The notes below the pieces were generated by a model, which was not told the origin of the DNA, did not search any database, and was given only the letters and a program-made list of their open reading frames with translations. The position numbers were made by a program, and so were the translations under genes. Shown one piece after another: positions 7,200 to 9,446 of a stretch of DNA of 9,446 bases; position 1 is the stretch's first letter; every line of letters starts with the position of its first letter. Source of the stretch: Tardiphaga sp. (GTDB taxonomy: Bacteria; Pseudomonadota; Alphaproteobacteria; Rhizobiales; Xanthobacteraceae); NCBI GenBank assembly GCA_014377915.1, contig JACMOT010000520.1:1-9446 (forward strand), given 5' to 3'.

Positions 7200-7937
7200 A
7201 TGCAAAAACGTAATGCCACGGTTGCCGTGATCGGCGCCGGCGATTTTATCGGCGCGGAAATCGTCAGGAAATTTGCCGCCGAAGGATTCACTGTCTTCGC
7301 CGGCCGCCGCAATGGCGACAAGCTGGCGCCGCTGGTCGCGGAGATCGAGGCGGCCGGCGGAACCATCGTGGCGCGTTCGCTCGACGCCCGCAAGGAGGAC
7401 GAGATCACCGCGTTTCTCAACGATGCCGATGCGCATGCGCCACTCGAAGTCTGCATCTTCAATGTCGGCGCCAACGTCAATTTTCCGATTCTCGAGACCA
7501 CCGAGCGGGTGTTCAGGAAAGTCTGGGAGATGGCGTGCTATTCTGGCTTTCTCGCCGGACGCGAGGCGGCGCGGCTGATGACGGCGCGCGGCGGCGGCAA
7601 CATCTTCTTCACCGGCGCGACCGCGAGCCTGCGCGGCGGCTCCGGCTTCGCCGCCTTTGCGTCGGCGAAATTCGGCCTGCGCGGCATTGCGCAATCGATG
7701 GCGCGCGAACTCGGCCCGCGGAACATCCATGTCGCGCATCTGATCATCGATTCCGGCGTCGACACCGCCTGGGTGCGCGAGCGCCGCGAACAATTGTGGG
7801 GCAAGGAGGCGCTCGACAATCCCGATCTGCTGATGCCGCCGGCCTCCGTCGCGGCGTCGTACTGGCAGCTCTACCAGCAGCCGCGCAGCGCCTGGACCTT
7901 TGAAATGGAAATTCGCCCGTTCGGCGAGAAGTGGTAA
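7200..7937 (+). CDS. short-chain dehydrogenase/reductase-like protein with altered catalytic residues
   Basis: A 245-residue Rossmann-fold protein of classical SDR size. The nucleotide loop is VIGAGDFIGAEI (10-21), a variant of TGxxxGIG; AGRR (34-37) ends the second strand, with arginines that would suit NADP(H). FNVGAN (87-92) replaces the usual NNAG. The core reads FFTGATASLRGGSGFAAFASAK (136-157): Lys157 is present, but Phe153 stands where the catalytic Tyr belongs and Ala140 where the Ser belongs; Cys113 takes the tetrad Asn position. ARELGPRNIHVAHLIIDSGVDT (168-189) matches the C-terminal SDR strand. Start ATG 7200 has AGGA seven bases upstream, directly after repeat A. SDR family membership is secure; normal dehydrogenase activity is doubtful. 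No substrate can be assigned. Confidence 0.88.
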   Translation: MQKRNATVAVIGAGDFIGAEIVRKFAAEGFTVFAGRRNGDKLAPLVAEIEAAGGTIVARSLDARKEDEITAFLNDADAHAPLEVCIFNVGANVNFPILETTERVFRKVWEMACYSGFLAGREAARLMTARGGGNIFFTGATASLRGGSGFAAFASAKFGLRGIAQSMARELGPRNIHVAHLIIDSGVDTAWVRERREQLWGKEALDNPDLLMPPASVAASYWQLYQQPRSAWTFEMEIRPFGEKW

Positions 7938-7955
7938 GGCCAGTCACTCTGCGCT

Positions 7956-8051
7956 GTCATTGCGAGGAGCTCTTGCGACGAAGCCATCCAGTTCTTACCG
8001 TGCCTGCGGCTTTCTGGATTGCCTCGTCGCCAAGAGGCTCCTCGCAATGAC
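7956..8051. repeat. palindromic repeat element B (GTCATTGCGAGGAGC type)
   Basis: GTCATTGCGAGGAGC (7956-7970) is perfectly complementary to 8037-8051. The inner parts, 7971-7991 and 8014-8036, continue the stem with two bulges and a few mismatches, leaving a loop of about 22 bases at 7992-8013. I know this sequence type as a widespread intergenic palindrome in alphaproteobacteria. It begins 18 bases after the SDR stop and ends 45 bases before the reductase start, so it may fold in the transcript or act as a terminator-like structure. Confidence 0.85.
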
Positions 8052-8096
8052 GGACGACACTGACACCGTCTCAACATCAACAACTGGACTTACAGC

Positions 8097-9017
8097 ATGC
8101 GTATTCTCGTGGTCGGTGCCGGTGCCATCGGCGGTTATTTTGGCGGCCGGCTGTTGCAATCCGGCGCCGACGTCACCTTCCTGGTCCGCCCGAAGCGTGC
8201 CGCTGAACTGGCCAGCGCCGGCCTGGTGATCAGGAGCCCGCATGGTGACATCACCCTGAAGAATCCCCCGACCGTGCAGGCCGACAAACTCGCCGAAAAA
8301 TTCGACGTCGTACTGCTGAGCTGCAAGGCGTTCGATCTCGACGATGCGATGGCCTCCTTCGCGCCGGCGGTCGGACCCGGCACCGCGATCATCCCGCTGC
8401 TGAACGGCATGCGCCATCTCGACGTGCTCGAGGCGAAATTCGGCGCCGGCGCGGTGCTTGGCGGCCAGTGCAAGATCGCCGCCACGCTCAACGAGCAGCG
8501 CGAGGTGGTGCAGCTCGCGCCGATGCAATCGCTGTCGTTCGGCGAACGCCGCGGCGCCGCCTCCGACCGGGTCAGGACTATCGCCGGGATCATGGCCGCC
8601 GGCAATTTCGGCGGCGCGGCCTCCGACGCCATCCTGCAGGACATGTGGGAGAAATGGATCTTCCTCGCCACGATTGCCGGATGCACCAGCGCCATGCGAG
8701 CTGCGATCGGCGACATTGTCGGCGCTCCCGGCGGCCGCGATTTCATTCTTGGCGTTCGCGACGAATGCAGCGCCGTGGCGACCGCCAGCGGATTTGTGCC
8801 CCGTGCGTCTTTTCTGGAAAGTAGCGGCGCGATGCTGACGGCGGAAGGTTCGAAGATGACCGCCTCGATGTATCGCGACATCCTGAATCACGCCGCGATC
8901 GAGGCGGACCAGATCATCGGCGACCTGATCGCCCGCGCCGACGCCGCCAAGGCGCCGGTGCCGCGGCTGCGGATGATCTACGTCCACCTCAAGGCCTATG
9001 AAGCGCAGCGGGGATAG
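8097..9017 (+). CDS. 2-dehydropantoate 2-reductase (ApbA/PanE) family protein
   Basis: A 306-residue cytoplasmic NADPH-dependent reductase of the ketopantoate reductase fold. The N-terminal Rossmann motif is VGAGAIGGYFGGRL (6-19). CKAFD (76-80) and LLNGMRHL (101-108, Asn103) follow, then the C-terminal helical domain with WEKW (184-187, Lys186 at the catalytic lysine) and ASMYRDILNHAAIEAD (256-271), where Ser257 and Glu269 keep the 12-residue spacing of E. coli Ser244 and Glu256. However, the family NxxxNPLTA helix reads FLATIAGCTSAM, so both expected Asn residues are missing (Leu190, Ala194). PanE supplies pantoate for coenzyme A, but this copy sits outside any pantothenate operon and may be a paralogue acting on another 2-keto acid. 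The Shine-Dalgarno is weak. The family is firm; the panE role is not assigned. Confidence 0.88.
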   Translation: MRILVVGAGAIGGYFGGRLLQSGADVTFLVRPKRAAELASAGLVIRSPHGDITLKNPPTVQADKLAEKFDVVLLSCKAFDLDDAMASFAPAVGPGTAIIPLLNGMRHLDVLEAKFGAGAVLGGQCKIAATLNEQREVVQLAPMQSLSFGERRGAASDRVRTIAGIMAAGNFGGAASDAILQDMWEKWIFLATIAGCTSAMRAAIGDIVGAPGGRDFILGVRDECSAVATASGFVPRASFLESSGAMLTAEGSKMTASMYRDILNHAAIEADQIIGDLIARADAAKAPVPRLRMIYVHLKAYEAQRG

Positions 9018-9024
9018 TTCTGGC

Positions 9025-9067
9025 GTCCCGGCCAGCTCGCGCAACAGCGCGGACGTGTCCGGGACGA
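9025..9067. terminator. nested hairpin between convergent genes, possible bidirectional terminator
   Basis: CGTCCCGG (9025-9032) pairs with CCGGGACG (9060-9067), enclosing a second perfect stem, CGCGC/GCGCG (9039-9043 and 9048-9052), with a four-base loop. It occupies the 57-base gap between the reductase stop and the stop of the opposing cytochrome gene. No T-tract is present on either strand, so the terminator role is inferred from position and stability. Confidence 0.5.
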
Positions 9068-9074
9068 CATCAAG

Positions 9075-9446
9075 CTACAAATGCGCCAGGTAATGCGCCA
9101 GCGCGACGATTTCCTCCTCGCTCAGGGAATAGGCGACGTCAGCCATCGCCGCCATGCCGCCGCCGGCGCGGGTGCTTGATTTGTAGTCGTGCAGCGCCTT
9201 GATGAGATATTCCTCGCGCTGTCCGGCGATCCGCGCCACCGCCTTGGTACCGGCATAGCTGTCGGTGTGGCACGAGGCGCAGCGCCGCCCCGCCGCGGCC
9301 TGCGCGCCCTTGGCCGACAGGTCGGGATTGTCATCGGGCTTCCTCGGCGCCGGCGGCAGTGACGCAAAATAGGCGCCGAGATTACGGACATCCTCATTGC
9401 TGAGCTGATCGACGATCGGCTGCATCTGCTCGTTCTTGCGGGTGCC
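9075..9446 (-). CDS. c-type cytochrome, C-terminal part (gene runs off right edge)
   Basis: The minus-strand frame is open to the right edge: 123 residues, ending at TAG (9077-9075). An internal ATG at 9425 is not the start, because coding continues upstream as TRKNEQ. The heme-binding motif is CASCH, with QREEYLIKALHDYK after it and GGMAAMADVAYSLSEEEIVALAHYL at the C-terminus, where a Met would serve as sixth heme ligand. The preceding segment, MQPIVDQLSNEDVRNLGAYFASL, resembles the end of another cytochrome c domain, so the whole protein is probably a di-heme, cytochrome c4-like periplasmic electron carrier with its signal peptide and first CxxCH outside the window. It is convergent with the reductase gene. 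Class I cytochrome c is secure; the di-heme reading is inferred. Confidence 0.87.
   Translation of the reverse strand, partial: GTRKNEQMQPIVDQLSNEDVRNLGAYFASLPPAPRKPDDNPDLSAKGAQAAAGRRCASCHTDSYAGTKAVARIAGQREEYLIKALHDYKSSTRAGGGMAAMADVAYSLSEEEIVALAHYLAHL

Noticed and set aside
6772..7213. Open frames on both strands crossing palindromic repeat A
   Set aside because: They contain the SPDERSDIRD-type string produced by translating the repeat and have no protein-family resemblance.
7103..8051. Possible CRISPR array or transposon ends formed by the two inverted repeats
   Set aside because: The two elements differ in sequence, are each single palindromes rather than spaced direct repeats, and flank an ordinary SDR gene with no transposase.
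7995..9044. Minus-strand 349-codon frame opposite the PanE-family gene
   Set aside because: Arg/Gly/His-rich antisense shadow; the plus-strand frame has clear Rossmann and catalytic motifs.
1..9446. A defence, toxin-antitoxin, secretion or other new multi-gene system
   Set aside because: Every substantial gene belongs to a familiar metabolic, transport, redox or DUF family, and no gene set shows the tight overlaps or partner domains expected of such systems.

Overview
The window is GC-rich, with strongly GC-biased third codon positions, and reads as ordinary chromosomal DNA of an alphaproteobacterium. Two intergenic palindromic repeats look like dispersed elements I remember from Bradyrhizobium, Rhodopseudomonas and Afipia. 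Together with the gene content they point to the Nitrobacteraceae (Bradyrhizobium group). That placement is from memory and was not checked by a search. I see no phage, transposase, CRISPR, tRNA or rRNA.

Layout, left to right. (1) A minus-strand MFS permease of the UMF1/Atg22-like type, cut by the left edge. (2) A divergently transcribed plus-strand gamma-glutamyltranspeptidase with a signal peptide, followed 65 bases later by a complete 12-helix MFS symporter resembling the aromatic-acid:proton family. (3) A gap of about 200 bases with a strong GC hairpin, then a LigI-like amidohydrolase. (4) A DUF2239 gene behind one of the best promoter matches in the window. (5) A 2-hydroxychromene-2-carboxylate isomerase / kappa-GST-like protein. 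(6) Palindromic repeat A, then a short-chain dehydrogenase-like protein. (7) Palindromic repeat B, then a ketopantoate-reductase-like protein. (8) A convergent minus-strand c-type cytochrome, cut by the right edge.

The genes do not form one obvious pathway. The loose theme is small-molecule and aromatic or glutathione-related metabolism: GGT cleaves gamma-glutamyl peptides in the periplasm, the adjacent MFS could import an organic acid, the LigI-like hydrolase and HCCA-isomerase-like protein belong to aromatic-catabolic families, and the last two plus-strand genes are Rossmann-fold proteins. This is inference from families and order only.

I found no clear new multi-gene system. The points most worth a second look are altered active sites in three enzyme homologues (Arg in the GGT oxyanion loop; an SDR lacking the Asn, Ser and Tyr of its catalytic tetrad; a PanE homologue lacking both active-site Asn residues), a DUF2239 protein with AT-hook-like and ribbon-helix-helix-like segments whose own promoter carries a short inverted repeat, and the placement of the two palindromic repeats directly before genes.
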